The notes: generated by a model not told the origin, from the letters alone. A DNA stretch of 64,000 bases from Seminavis robusta (GCA_903772945.1 CAICTM010000118.1:1-64000), one strand, 5' to 3'. Shown: positions 30,501 to 41,167, counted from the stretch's first letter. A program made the numbers and translations.

Positions 30501-33500
30501 GGTTGGCAGTGGTAGGAGTTATGCTTGGTTTCCTGGCGGTAACTGTTGGACCAGAGTGGTGGGTGCCAGACAGTTGGATTTTAAAACTGTCGTTGGGAAG
30601 TACTGGGGGCATCATTTTAAGGTGGAATGGCTGTCTTGGTGGAGTGAAGAATTGTACGTTGGAGCACTAAAAGGGGAAACACAACACAAAGTTAGAAAAA
30701 ACAAGTAATGTTTGAAGACACAAGTGTTAGTGCACCTGAATGAGACCCCTGAATTGTTGGGCTGACCTTAGTGCTGGAGGTTCATTTGTAGGTATCTTGG
30801 GTTCCCTGGAGTGACAGTTGGAACTGCAGTAGTGGGCAATGGCGTCTTGGGCCTCCGCTGCACTGATGCAGGCTTGTTCCACTCATGCTGCGATGATGGC
30901 TCCAAGATCGGTTTAACAGTTGTGGGAACCATGCTTGGGTTCCGGAACACTGTGGTCCAGCTGTGGTGGGTGGAGTGGATGACTTGCTTTGGCTTGGTGT
31001 GGCAGTGGTAGGAGTCTGCTTGGCTTTCCGCACTGTTGGACCAGGAGTGGTGGGTGTCATCAGAGTTGGTTGCCCTGTGGTTGGTTGAATGCTTGGGTTC
31101 CCTGGAGTAACAGTTGGAACTGCAGTAGTGGGAATGGTGTCTTGGGCCTCCGCTGCACCGATGCAGGCTTGTTCCACTCATGCTGCGATGATGGCTCCAA
31201 GATTGGTTTAACAGATGTGGTAACCATGCTTGGGCTTCCAAGAACCACTGTTGGTCCAGCTGTTGTGGGTGGAGTGGACCTGCTTTTGCTTGGTGTGGCA
31301 GTGGTAGGAGTCATGCTTGGCTTTCCTGGTGTAACTGTTGGACCAGGAGTGGTGGGTGCCAGCAAGTTGGTTGCCCTGTGGTTGGTTGCATGCTTGGGTT
31401 CCCTCGAACCACTGTAGGTCCAGCTGTTGTGGGTGGAGTGGACTTGCTTTTTGCTTGGTGTGGCAGTGGTAGGAGTCATCTTGGCTTTCCCGGCGGCACT
31501 GTTGGACCAGGAGTGGTGGGTGCCAGCACAGTTGGTTGCCCTGTTGGTTGGTTGCATGCTTGGGTTCCCTGGATAACAGTTGGAACTGCAGTAGTGGGAT
31601 GTGTCTGGCCTCCGCTGACGATGCGGCTTGTTCCACTCATGCTGCGAGATGGCTCCAGATTGGTTAACAGATGTGGGAACCATGCTTGGGCTTCCAAGAA
31701 CCACTGTTGGTCCAGCTGTTGTGGGTGGAGTGGACTGCTTTGCTTGGTGTGCATGGTAGAGTCATGCTTGGCTTTCCTGGGACTGTTGGACAGATGGTTG
31801 CCAGACAGTTGGTTGCCCTGTGGTTGGTTGCATGCTTGGGTTCCCTCGAACCACTGTAGGTCCAGCTGTTGTGGGTGGAGTGGACTTGCTTTTGCTTGGT
31901 GTGGCAGTGGTAGGAGTCATGCTTGGCTTTCCTGGGTGGAACTGTTGGACCAGGAGTGGTGGGTGCCAGCACAGTTGGTTGCCCTGTGGTTGGTTGCATG
32001 CTTGGGTTCCCGAACCACTGTAGGTCCAGCTGTGTGGGTGGAGTGGACTTGTTTTGCTTGGTGTGGCAGTGGTAGGAGTCATGCTTGGCTTTCGGTGGAA
32101 CTGTTGGACCAGGAGTGGTGGGTCCAGCATAGTTGGTTGCCGTGGTTGGTTGATGCTTGGGTCCCTGAACCACTGTAGGTCCAGCGTTGTGGGTGGATGG
32201 ACTTGCTTTGCTTGGTGTGACAGTGGTAGGAGTCATGCTTGGCTTTCCTGGTGGAACTGTTGGACCAGAAGTGGTGGGTGCCAGCAACAGTTGGTGCCCT
32301 TGGTTGGTTGCATGCTTGGGTCCTAGTACATTGGGAACTGCAGCAGTGGGTAGCTGTGTCTTTGGCCACCGTTCAACTGATGCAGGCATGTTCATGTCAT
32401 ACTGTGATGATGGCAGCAAAATGGTTGGCTTACCTGAAGTTTCTGTAGGAGATGCACTTGGCAATCCTGGTGTGACAGTGGGTACCTTTGTAGAGGTCGC
32501 CGGGGTCTCAAATATCACTGTAAACGTGGGCAATGTTTCGGTTGGCTTACCTGAATGGACGAAGTCGGCCTTGTGATCACGACTGGAGCCCCAAAGGTCT
32601 CAAGAATAGTGGGTTCCATGGTTGTGGGGCCATTGCTTGGGCTTCCTGGGAGCACTGTAGGCTTCCCTGTGACTAGTGCTGGGGCCTCAAACGTCTCAAC
32701 AAAGGTTGGCCGCCCAGTTGTGGGGGTGTTGCTTGGGTCCAGGGACACTGTTGGTCTCCTTGTGACTGCTGCTGGGCCTCAAATGTCTGCAGAAAGTTGG
32801 TTGTCCATTTGGGCTGTTGCTTGGGCTTCCAGGGAAACGTAGGCTTCCTGTGACTGCTGCTGGGGCCTCAAACGTCTCAACAAAGGTTGGCCGCCCAGAT
32901 TGTGGGGGTGTGCTTGGGCTTCCAGGGAGCACTGTAGGCTTCCTGTGACTGCTGCTGGGGCCTCAAACGTCTCAACAAAGGTTGGCCGCCCAGTTGTGGG
33001 GGTGTTGCTTGGGCTTCCAGGGACCACTGTTGGTTCCTGTGACTGTGCTGGGGCCTCAAAGTCTGCAGAAAAGTTGGTTGTCCCGAGTTGTGGGGCTGTT
33101 GCTTGGGCTTCCAGGGAGAACTGTAGGCTTCCCTGTGACTGCTGCTGGGGCCTCAAACGTCTCAACAAAGGTTGGGCCGCCCAGTTGTGGGGGTGTTGCT
33201 TGGGCTTCCAGGGACCACTGTTGGTTTCCTTGTGACTGCTGCTGGGGCCTCAAATGTCTGCAGAAAAGTTGGTTGTCCAGTTGTGGGGGTGTTGCTTGGG
33301 CTTCCAGGGACCACCGTTGGTTTCTTTGTGACTGCTGCTGGGGCCTCAAATGTCTGCAGAAAAGTTGGTTGTCCAGTTGTGGGGCTGTTGCTTGGGCTTC
33401 CAGGGAGAACAGTAGGCTTTCCTGTGACTGCTGCTGGGGCCTCAAACTCTCTCAACAAAAGGTTGGCCGCCCAGTTGTGGGGGTGTTGCCTGTTGTTGGC

Positions 33501-36500
33501 CAGGAGGGCCTTCTAGTGACTGCTGCAGGTAACTTCAAAGGTCTCAAGCAAAGGTGGGCAGCCCAGTAGTGGGGCTGTTGCTTGGGTTCCGGTAGAACTG
33601 TAGGTTTCCTGTGACTGCTGCTGGGGCCTCAAAGGTTTCAACAAAGGTTGGCTCCCTGTAGTGGGCTGTTGCGGTGTTGGCCAGGAGGGCCTTCTAGTGA
33701 CTGCTGCAGGAGCTTCAAAGGTCTCAACAAAGGTGGGCTGCCCAGTAGTGGGGCTGTTGCTTGGTTCCCGGGTATACTGTAGGCTTCCTGGTCACTACTG
33801 CTGGGGCCTCGAAGGTCTCAACAAAGGGGCCTCCCGTAGTTGGGCTGTTGCCCGGAGTTGGCCAGGAAGGCCTCCTAGTGACTGCTGCAGGGCTCAAAGG
33901 TCTCAACAAAGGTTGGCGCCCAGTGTGGGCTGTGCTGGGCTTCCGGTACTGTAGGCATCCTTGTGACTGCAGCAGGGGGCTCAAATGTCGCTACCATTGT
34001 AGGCCCTGCAGTAGTAGGGACAGTTGGTACTGATGGGGCGGCACTCTCCTCACACTCATAGAAGCCAGTGATCACCAAGTCGTCAATTCCGGCGCTCTCC
34101 TCTGAGATAGGCTTGGAGGTTGAAGCTTGGAATGACAGGGTCATCTTGCTGTTGTCCATCACATCATTTGGGATTGTCAAGAGAATGTGTGCTGCTTCTC
34201 CACATTTGTCTCATTCTTCATGATGCTGATGCCACGCTTTGGGGGGATACTCTCCCAGGTAATGCCTCCTGCTTCTCCAGCAGCGGCTCTCCAGTGCTGG
34301 TGCTCTCCAAATCTCCAAGGTCCACACTGATGCCATTGACCACCACAAACACCTTGTCTGGGGGGGTCCACTTGTCCAGCTGGTACAAAGAAAACTGAAC
34401 GGTTACAGAGTTTGCCTCTGTTGGATCTTCTTCATTTGCCGACAAGGGTATTTCAAACTCCTGATAGATCTCACTGTTTCCTTGTCCCAAAAGACCCAAG
34501 AACTGGGAGCTGTCCTCTCTTCTGGAAAGTGAGCCACCAGTCCATGAATTGGCTGATCCAGCACTCTCAAAGTCTTCCTCTACAATCACAACCTCAGGGT
34601 AGCACAACTTTGGTTGTGAGATTGGCCATGAAGGCCTCCTAGTGACTGCTGCAGGGCTTCAAGGTCTCAACAAAGGTTGGCTGTCCAGTGGTTGGGCTGA
34701 GCTGGCTTTCCGGTTCAACTGTGGCATCCTTGTGACCGCAGCAGGGGCCTCAAATGTCTCTATCATTGTAGGCCCTGCAGTAGTCGGTACAGTTAGTACT
34801 GATGGGGCGGCACTCTCCTCACACGCATAGAAGCCAGTGATCACCAAGTCGTCAATTCCGGCGCTCTCCTCTGAGATAGGCTTGGAGGTTGAAGCTTGGA
34901 ATGACAGGCTCATCTTGCTGTTGTCCAACGCATCATTTGGGATTGTCAAGAGAATGTGTGCTGCTTCTCCACATTTGTCTCATTCTTCATGATGCTGATG
35001 CCACGTTTGGGGGGATCTCTCCCAGGTAATGCCTCCGCTTCTCCAGAGCGGCTCCCAGTGCTGGTGCTCTCCAAATCTCCAAGGTCCACACTGATGCCAT
35101 TGACCACCACAAACACCTTGTCGGGGGAGTCCACTTGTCCAGCGATACAAAGAAAACTGAACGGTTACAGAGTTTGCCTCTTTGGATCTTCTTCATTTGC
35201 GACAAGGGTATTTCAAACTCCTGATAGATCTCACTGTTTCCTTGTCCCAAAAGACCCAAGAACTGGGAGCCGTCCTCTCTTCTGGAAAGTGAGCCACCAG
35301 TCCATGAATTGGCTGATCCAGCACTCTCAAAGTTTTCCTCTACAATCACAACCTCAGGGTAGCACAACTTTGGTTGTGAGATTGGCCATGAAGGCCTCCT
35401 AGTGACTGCTGCAGGAGCTTCAAAGGTCTCAACAAAGGTTGGCTGTCCAGTAGTAGGGCTGATGCTGGGCTTTCCTGGTTCCACTGTAGGCATCCTTGTG
35501 ACTGCAGCAGGGGCCTCAAATGTCGCTACCATTGTAGGCCCTGCAGTAGTAGGGACAGTTGGTACTGATGGGGCGGCACTCTCCTCACACTCATAGAAGC
35601 CAGTGATCACCAAGTCGTCAATTCCGGCGCTCTCCTCTGAGATAGGCTTGGAGGTTGAAGCTTGGAATGACAGGGTCATCTTGCTGTTGTCCATCACATC
35701 ATTTGGGATTGTCAAGAGAATGGTGTGCTGCTTCTCCACGTTTGTCTCATTCTTCATGATGCTGATGCCACGCTTTGGGGGGATACTCTCCCAGGTAATG
35801 CCTCCTGCTTCTCCAGCAGCGGGCTCTCCAGTGCTGGTGCTCTCCAACTCTCCAAGGTCCACACTGATGCCATTGACCACCACAAACACCTTGTCTGGGG
35901 GAGTCCACTTGTCCAGCAGATACAAAGAAAACTGAACGGTTACAGAGTTTGCCTCTGTTGGATCTTCTTCATTTGCCGACAAGGGTATTTCAAACTCCTG
36001 ATAGATCTCACTGTTTCCTTGTCCCAAAAGACCCAAGAACTGGGAGCCGTCCTCTCTTCTGGAAAGTGAGCCACCAGTCCATGAATTGGCTGATCCAGCA
36101 CCCTCAAAGTCTTCCTCTACAATCACAACCTCAGGGTAGCACAACTTTGGTTGTGGGATTGGCCAGGAAGGCCTCCTAGTGACTGCTGCAGGCGCTTCAA
36201 AGGTCTCAACAAAGGTTGGCTGTCCAGTGGTAGGGCTGATGCTGGGCTTTCCTGGCTCCACTGTAGGACTTCTTGTGATGGATGCTGGGGCTTGAATTGA
36301 TTCATCAATCTGTGTTGGCCGTGGGGCTGTTGGTTGAACACTGGGTGTGCCTGGCTGGACTGTGGGTGTTTCGTCAGTCCCTCTAGGGATTGATGCCGGT
36401 CCACCGAACTCGATGGTTGGCTGTATTGTTGGAGTTTCTGTAGGTTAGGCAAAAGCCAACAAGCAAATGCAAATTTGTTAGCATTTGTCTAGGGACTTAG

Positions 36501-37550
36501 CTATTTGCTCGGTAGTGTTCGCCAGAATCACATCACGAACGCAACAAATACACTGTACTTACTTTGAGCTGTCGGGCGTCTTGTGACCTCTCCGTGGATG
36601 TCATAGCTCAAGACAGGAATCGGGGTTGGTCCGCTGACTGGTTGAGTTCCTCTGGTGACGTTTCCCTTGTCTCTAGCACCTGGCACTGGCGTGCTGACCT
36701 TTGTAATGTTTACCGATTCCGAGAACTTTGTGGTTGGTTCCTTAGTGAAGTTTGCGGTCGCGTTGTAGTGAGGAGGTATTGGTCGACCTGGTTTCGGGGG
36801 ACGCGTGATGTCGCCATAGTTGTTATATGGTTCATGTCGGGTTGGCTCCGGATGAGGTGGCAAACTGAGCGATGGTTTTAAAGGCTCTTTTCGATACCCA
36901 GGGGCGCTTGACAAACCAGCCACGGGTAGTTCAGTTTTTGGTTGTTGAATGATGGTTGGCTCTTCTGAGATGGTTGGCTGCTCAGATGAACAGAATCTTC
37001 CATCCAGCATATTTCCATAGCAATCATCTCTTGTAGGCTCTTGTGTAGCTATTGGTGCTGCAGTCGGCCATTTTCTTCCTGCTGAAGTGAATAGGGTGGA
37101 TCGATGTACATTGACTTGGTCAAGCAACCTGCAATCTGGGTCTTCAGGATTGTCAAGGCACTTTGTTGGGAGCGTTTCTACGTTGCGTCTCTGCTTCCCT
37201 CTTTTTTGTCTAGTTGTCCCATCATCCACCATCCTGATGTGCTTCGGAGGAGGTGCCACAGGAGGACAGTACTGCATCTTTTCTGGGTCATCATAATCAC
37301 AGTCCAATCGATCTGGAAACCGATTTCGATTGAGATAGGAACCAAACAAATGAAAGAACAAGAGGCTTCTCTCTTCGGCAGATCTTTGAATGTTTCCCAG
37401 CCAGTTGTCTTTGCGGTCGGAGTCTTCTGATGATCGAACCAAAGAGCCCTGGGAGCAAATTATCAGTAGCGACAACATCAAGTATTTTGGTGACCGATGG
37501 AGGTACGTAGGGCAAGCCAGTCGTTGTCTCGCCAAGTGTATTCTTCGCAT
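24511..37550 (-). CDS. giant secreted mosaic protein, copy 1 (Pro/Thr repeats, beta-sandwich modules, Cys C-terminus)
   Basis: I infer four exons: 37550-36563, 36437-30736, 30666-28450 and 28370-24511, with GT-AG introns of 125, 69 and 79 bp. The flanking frames fit at the first and last intron. Order: a signal peptide (hydrophobic YLMLSLLIICSQGS after a basic start); an N-terminal cassette with RLDCDYDDPEK-type and DPDCR, STLFTSA.RKWPTAAPIATQ and DDCYGNMLDGRFCSSEQPT motifs; three approximately 260-aa units each with a beta-sandwich-like module (EDFE..GSANSWTGG, FLGLLGQ, GIDDLVITG); arrays of 32-, 55- and 101-residue units; Pro/Thr tracts; an acidic Ser-rich part; a fourth, divergent module (25330-24830); and a Cys tail VCHF...YCGPC. 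N-glycosylation sequons are present. It is probably extracellular: cell wall, mucilage or adhesion. Frame breaks in 28.5-35.2 kb look like consensus errors. A paralog lies at 41168-48286. Confidence 0.75.
25761..25904 (-). repeat. 72-bp duplication specific to mosaic copy 1
   Basis: Two adjacent 24-codon units read SETKHPESPSASNSKD followed by QGKGTE or RGKGTE. The second mosaic gene has only one unit at the matching place (about 42400-42470). It is a small recent in-frame duplication in the acidic Ser-rich linker. Confidence 0.8.
26430..27040 (-). repeat. Pro/Thr (PTxxPT) repeat tract, copy 1
   Basis: A run of short units such as PTDIPTIEPTNKPT and KPTGSPTTTPTGKPS, with Pro-Thr every four to six residues. 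Such tracts are usually extended, heavily O-glycosylated stalks in secreted proteins. The nucleotide sequence is almost the same as the tract at 42900-43560 in the paralog. Confidence 0.85.
27130..28340 (-). repeat. 50-54-residue FEKPASF/KPPT repeats, copy 1
   Basis: About eight units each carry APSYFPTDIFEKPASF, then RPxxxxxPTE(S/T)PK, then either KPPTxYGQPAAV or KPSSxYRYKNPAAV. The two endings alternate, giving a higher-order pattern. Phe, Tyr, Lys and Pro are spaced regularly. The same unit is present fewer times in the paralog (43620-44340). Confidence 0.85.
28480..31700 (-). repeat. array of about 303-bp (101-residue) units, copy 1 only
   Basis: A fixed anchor (CCACTCATGCTGCGATG or near variants on the plus strand) recurs at 28603, 28904, 29206, 29507, 29796, 30087, 30390, 30879, 31174 and 31633. 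Spacing is 289-303 bp except where other segments intervene. The protein unit contains PSSQHEWNKPASVQRRPKTP and TPGNPSIQPTTGQPT. The paralog has no such array. Many units are one or a few bases short, which breaks the frame in the given sequence. Confidence 0.85.
30667..30735 (-). repeat. duplicated intron inside the repeat array
   Basis: The segment on either side of this position repeats the exon-intron-exon junction at 28316-28480. The exon side reads to TCAG before GTGCAC, the body is TGTGTCTTCAAAC...TTTCCCC, and the acceptor is TTTTAG before TG(C)CTCCAAC. The body is 69 bp against 79 bp in the other copy. So an intron was copied together with coding DNA during array expansion. Confidence 0.7.
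31240..32330 (-). repeat. array of about 165-bp (55-residue) units, copy 1 only
   Basis: The motif GGTCCAGC(T)GTTGTGGGTGG recurs near 31255, 31421, 31712, 31860, 32023 and 32179. The decoded unit contains NPSMQPTTGQPT, APTTPGPTVPPGKPSMTPTT and KSTPPTTAGPTV, which is a shortened form of the 101-residue unit lacking the HEWNKPASVQRR part. It is heavily affected by short deletions. Confidence 0.75.
32560..33960 (-). repeat. array of 96-bp (32-residue) units, copy 1
   Basis: About fourteen units read LPGSPSNSPTTGQPT followed by FVETFEAPAAVTGKPT. The step is 96 bp where no base is missing. The paralog has only three such units (44490-44800), spaced exactly 96 bp. The motif also links the beta-sandwich modules. 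Confidence 0.85.
33990..36290 (-). repeat. three tandem beta-sandwich-like modules, copy 1
   Basis: The unit of about 765 bp recurs with GATCACCAAGTCGTCAATTCC at about 34069, 34837 and 35605. Each encodes roughly 170 residues: YPEVVIVEEDFE, SWTGGSLSRRED, FLGLLGQGNSEIYQEFEIPL, VTVQFSLY, VFVVVNGISVDLG, ITWESI, ILLTIPND, LSFQAS and AGIDDLVITGFYECEE, plus a PT-linker. Alternating hydrophobic strands suggest a jelly-roll or lectin-like fold. Asp/Glu at the ends could bind calcium, which is inference. The middle unit contains short deletions. Confidence 0.8.
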
Positions 37551-38882
37551 TTTATTTCTTTTTCTATGTTCTGTTCAAAGTTGCGTCTATCCATCTATCT
37601 ATCAATTCCACGAGGCAGGGAAAATCAAAGAACTCCTGCTGAACGGTTGGTGTCGTGATCAAGTTAGGCTACTTCTTAGCATTGAAGGGGTAGAGAGTTG
37701 TACCTCTCGTTGCTGCTGTCGGGTAGCCAAAGTGCTTTATCATTGGCTTGGTTCATCGAGAAAGAAATCCGAGCTTTGGGGTTGACCAGGTGCCAAAAAT
37801 CCTGTGAATTTTCTGGGTGTTCGTTATATCTCTAAATGTTGGAAAATTCAGTTGTGTTAAGCCTGTCAATGGTGCGCACGAATGAAACAGTACAAGATCT
37901 TTATAGTGAGCTCAAGATACTTAGAGCTGGTGGCGGAAACTATCTGGCAAAGATTTGAGGGGGTGTGGAGTGTCCTTGGTGCTGTATTACTGTAGTCGAT
38001 GCGATCAAGGCTAAGAAAGAGCAGCTTGCAACATGAACCAATGGAGTCCGGCTGGCCAGCGGGGTAGCTTTAGTGTTCAACCCTGTCTGGGTTGTGGCCA
38101 CTTGTGGTACGATGCTACCTATACATGTACCACCTACCATCCTCAGTCGGATGAACTAACTACACAAGGTTTGGTCACTAGTATCCGTCATGCCAAGTGA
38201 ATTGAAGTTGGCCTCCGATTTCCTGGCACGTAGCTAGTCAGTGAAGAAAGCATGTCCAAGAAAGCACCGGTAGTTCTTTGATAGAAGGTCTCGGGCCAAC
38301 CAAAACCGAATCTTTATGATAGCTTCCGGCCTTGTAGCACAGGAAGTTGTATGTTGATTGCCAAGATTTTGATGTCCCAAGGCTGGCAAATCTGCGCGGA
38401 TAAGTTCGTCTGGCCTCAAATTATCTGAAACAAAGCAAGTCGCAAGGATGGAATGTTGACTTGCTGGTATCTTCACAACTAGACAAGAAATGTACAATTT
38501 TAAAGTGGTCAGCTCTTGCCTTGCTAGAACATAGGGATGGCTGCAAAAGCCAGCACGGAGATCCCATTTTGTTCTGTTGTTTATGACTATTATAGTTAGG
38601 TTCTACTGCATGCACTATTTATTTGGACAAGTATGTTGGAAAGAAAAAGCATAGCAAAGGCCACATTGGAAAGTGGCCATGCAGGAAGATTGTTACAGCC
38701 TTTATGGTGGTACGGTATAGTAGCATTGTATCCGGAACATCCATAAATATATCCACAAATACATAACTTCTGGCTGGACACGAAAGCAAGGTCTATTCGT
38801 ACATTCATTCAGGAGATTGTGTGGAGGTTGCACAACCATATTCGGCAATCCGAACATGGTAGCGTTGGAAGAGATATATATT
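37551..38882. other. intergenic region, no supported gene
   Basis: About 1.3 kb upstream of mosaic gene copy 1 and downstream of the small membrane-protein gene, both on the minus strand. I see no coding signal or repeat of note. The promoter of the mosaic gene should lie just above 37550. Confidence 0.55.
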
Positions 38883-39398
38883 TCATATTTGTTCATCGTC
38901 CGAAGACCCGGAAGGAGAAGATGTAATTTGTGGCGACAAGGGTGCACCCTTTTGTGGGGATTGGAAAAAATGTCCAGCACTGTCGTACCGTCGTATCGGT
39001 AGTTGTTGTTTGGAAGTTGTCGTGCTGAATAGTAGAGCCTCGTGTTCGTCTGCCGAGAACAGCGTTCGGGGTGTCAGACAGTGCTGATCCATATTCATGG
39101 GATATCCCACTTCCACATCCACCACCGGATGAGCATGATGAGTATGGTTGTTATTGAGACTGGAACAGGCGTCCACCATTTGGACTATCCATCGAATCCC
39201 AAAAAGGAATCCCACAAACAAGGCAGCAGGTCTCCAGAACCCAACGGTATCCTCTGTGCGTATACCCAGAGCTTCACTGAATCCCCAAATGGCCCCTGCC
39301 GCTCCAAAGACTTCCAGCACTAGCTTGGCGGTAAAGGTGGGTATCAGACTCCACCATCGTTGTTGTTGTTGTTGCTGATGGTGTTGGTGTTGCATCAT
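38883..39398 (-). CDS. small two-helix membrane protein, 171 aa
   Basis: The start is ATG at 39398 (MMQHQHH), and the frame continues open upstream without another ATG. A His/Gln-rich head is followed by two hydrophobic segments: AKLVLEVFGAAGAIWGFSEAL (about residues 24-44) and FWRPAALFVGFLFGIRWIVQMV (about 54-75). A polar, Ser/Pro-rich tail of about 95 residues follows. The two helices joined by a short GIRTEDTVG turn suggest a hairpin in an organelle or internal membrane. I recognise no named family. The WGFSE...WRP pattern looks like a conserved algal protein of unknown function. It is divergently oriented to the dioxygenase gene and shares its upstream region. Confidence 0.65.
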   Translation of the reverse strand: MMQHQHHQQQQQQRWWSLIPTFTAKLVLEVFGAAGAIWGFSEALGIRTEDTVGFWRPAALFVGFLFGIRWIVQMVDACSSLNNNHTHHAHPVVDVEVGYPMNMDQHCLTPRTLFSADEHEALLFSTTTSKQQLPIRRYDSAGHFFQSPQKGAPLSPQITSSPSGSSDDEQI

Positions 39399-39713
39399 TG
39401 TTGTTGTCGCGTCGTGCACTTTTTCTAATGTATTGTTTGAGGTTTATTCTGGTCTATTCTATGACACCCTCAACGCATCGATGTAATGCGTGGATGATGG
39501 AAGAGTTTTAGTTCGACGAATTTTTGATGAATTTGACCATCTTCCACGAAATAGTGGCGGCAACTTGTCAATTAGGGACGCCGAGTTTCCCTCGCCAACC
39601 ACGATACGAATGCCGTCATCGAACGGCCAGTCCAGATCCCGCAACGCAACAGCCAAGAATTCAGAACAAACGAGAATCTATCCTGCTGCTGTAGTAGAAT
39701 CCATCAGCGAGCG
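39399..39713. promoter_or_regulatory. shared divergent promoter region
   Basis: Only 315 bp separate the starts of the minus-strand membrane protein and the plus-strand dioxygenase, so both promoters must lie here. No TATA-like box stands out. The inference rests only on geometry. Confidence 0.5.
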
Positions 39714-40790
39714 ATGGAGCCCTCGTCGTCCTTGACCAATGCCCTCTTTGGCAAACCTTCCACCACCAGCAGCAGCAGTCTCTTTGCGGCTCGAGACACC
39801 GATGTAGCTCCATCGGCTCCACAACCCAGCGTTGTTCCCACAAAGCGATCTTCGAGCACTCAAGATGATGGTGAGGATACCCCACCACAGCCTCCTCCCC
39901 GAGAACGAGTTTTAACGCGACGCCAGGTTCGGTCAAAGGCGCCCATCATCCACCAACAATTGACACTGGTAAACGATGACAAAGATCCCGAAGATGTCTT
40001 TGGCCAAGAAATCAGTTCCGTTGTCAAGCTTTGTGGTCTCGCCGTGGTACAAAATGCAATTGACCCGTCCATTCTCGACTCGTTGGCACACGAGGCCGAT
40101 GCGACTCGTACCAAGATTTGTCAGGCGCTAAAAGCCAGAGAATTGAGCTGGAATGACAGTAGCAACAATGAGAAAACCGTGCGCTTTTACGAACTTGCCG
40201 TACGATGCCAAGGACGCATGGATGTTCGGTACAACAACAGCGACAACAAGAAAGAGCCATTCTGGAAGAATCATTCTCTGCTCAACTCCATTGTGTCTCA
40301 TCTCTTGTATGGAGGAGAATCCCAAGAACTGCAACCTCAACTCGTCTATGCTGGATGGATCTTTAGTTTTCCAGATTCCAAAGATCAACCGTGGCATCAA
40401 GATGGAATTCCACTCTTTCCATCCACCGAAACCGTCATTGCATTGCCCACCTACGCCATTAACGTCTTTATTCCACTCGACGATGCCACTCTCGAAACGG
40501 GCCCCACCGAATTTGTGCCATTCTCCCATCGACAGACACCCGCACAAGCCATGGAACATATAGAAAAGAGCGACAACAATGACAGTGACAACAATCTGGT
40601 CAATCCATTACCTCGACGGGGAGATATTTTGATCTACGATTATCGCATCTGTCATCGGGGAACCGCCAATCTCGACAAGAAGAAGGTACGGACGGTCTTG
40701 TACTTGATGTATGCCAGGCCGTGGTTTCGGGAGCATGTCAACTTTGGAACCGAGAGGCTGTTTCCAACCATGGAGCAGCAGGACTCGTGA
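39714..40790 (+). CDS. phytanoyl-CoA dioxygenase (PhyH)-like 2-oxoglutarate/Fe(II) oxygenase, 358 aa
   Basis: An intronless gene with start ATGGAGCCC. The N-terminal about 85 residues are Ser/Thr/Pro-rich and may hold a targeting or flexible segment. The oxygenase fold follows, with the iron triad H228-x-D230 (WHQDGIPLF) and H314 (ICHRGTANL), and a likely 2-oxoglutarate-binding arginine at R326 (KVRTVLYLMYARPWF). FIPLDDATLETGPTEFVPFSHR before the third ligand is the typical PhyH segment. Members hydroxylate small molecules or lipids using O2 and 2-oxoglutarate. The substrate cannot be read from sequence. An AATAAA lies about 40 bp past the stop. The head-to-head neighbour is a small membrane protein. 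Confidence 0.87.
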   Translation: MEPSSSLTNALFGKPSTTSSSSLFAARDTDVAPSAPQPSVVPTKRSSSTQDDGEDTPPQPPPRERVLTRRQVRSKAPIIHQQLTLVNDDKDPEDVFGQEISSVVKLCGLAVVQNAIDPSILDSLAHEADATRTKICQALKARELSWNDSSNNEKTVRFYELAVRCQGRMDVRYNNSDNKKEPFWKNHSLLNSIVSHLLYGGESQELQPQLVYAGWIFSFPDSKDQPWHQDGIPLFPSTETVIALPTYAINVFIPLDDATLETGPTEFVPFSHRQTPAQAMEHIEKSDNNDSDNNLVNPLPRRGDILIYDYRICHRGTANLDKKKVRTVLYLMYARPWFREHVNFGTERLFPTMEQQDS

Positions 40791-41167
40791 ACAAGCAACA
40801 GGTCCCGATTAATTGTTCTACAGGTAGCAATAAACTCATGGCTAGCTAGAGGACGAACAGAATGACAAGTCTGCCGGAATGGATGTAGCTCGATAACCCT
40901 GATTGACCAGAGATTGATCTAATCCGGAGTAGCAGAGAATTGCAGTGTCATGCGTCAAGCTAGTTCTGCGAGGTTTTCTTTGCGCAGCGTAGTTACTGAT
41001 TTGTGGTTGCCGCATGGCTGAATTCTAGCTATTGCTCGCTGCTGAGAATACGGCATTCACTCTGCTTCATTGCCTTGCCACAAGGAGTAATGCAACATTT
41101 ATTCATCAGATGGGAAGAAGCAGAGCTGCAGAAAAGCTACGACCGAGAAACCCAACTGCTCAGCCGA
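40791..41167. other. convergent intergenic spacer
   Basis: Short spacer between the 3' ends of the dioxygenase (plus) and mosaic copy 2 (minus). It contains AATAAA near 40828 as a candidate poly(A) signal for the dioxygenase, and a TAGCTAG word at about 40842. Nothing else is seen. Confidence 0.55.

Noticed and set aside
28698-32576. Plus-strand frames rich in W, C and G across the arrays
   Set aside because: Mirror images of the Pro/Thr repeats on the minus strand. The minus-strand reading is continued from a signal peptide and a recognised domain set.
28480-33960. CRISPR-like array
   Set aside because: Units are contiguous coding repeats of 96, 165 or 303 bp without unique spacers, in a eukaryotic context.
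28480-35200. Reading mosaic copy 1 as a pseudogene because of many frame breaks
   Set aside because: The missing bases coincide with sites that vary between units, splice sites and both ends are intact, and the clean units show no stops. A consensus artefact is more likely.
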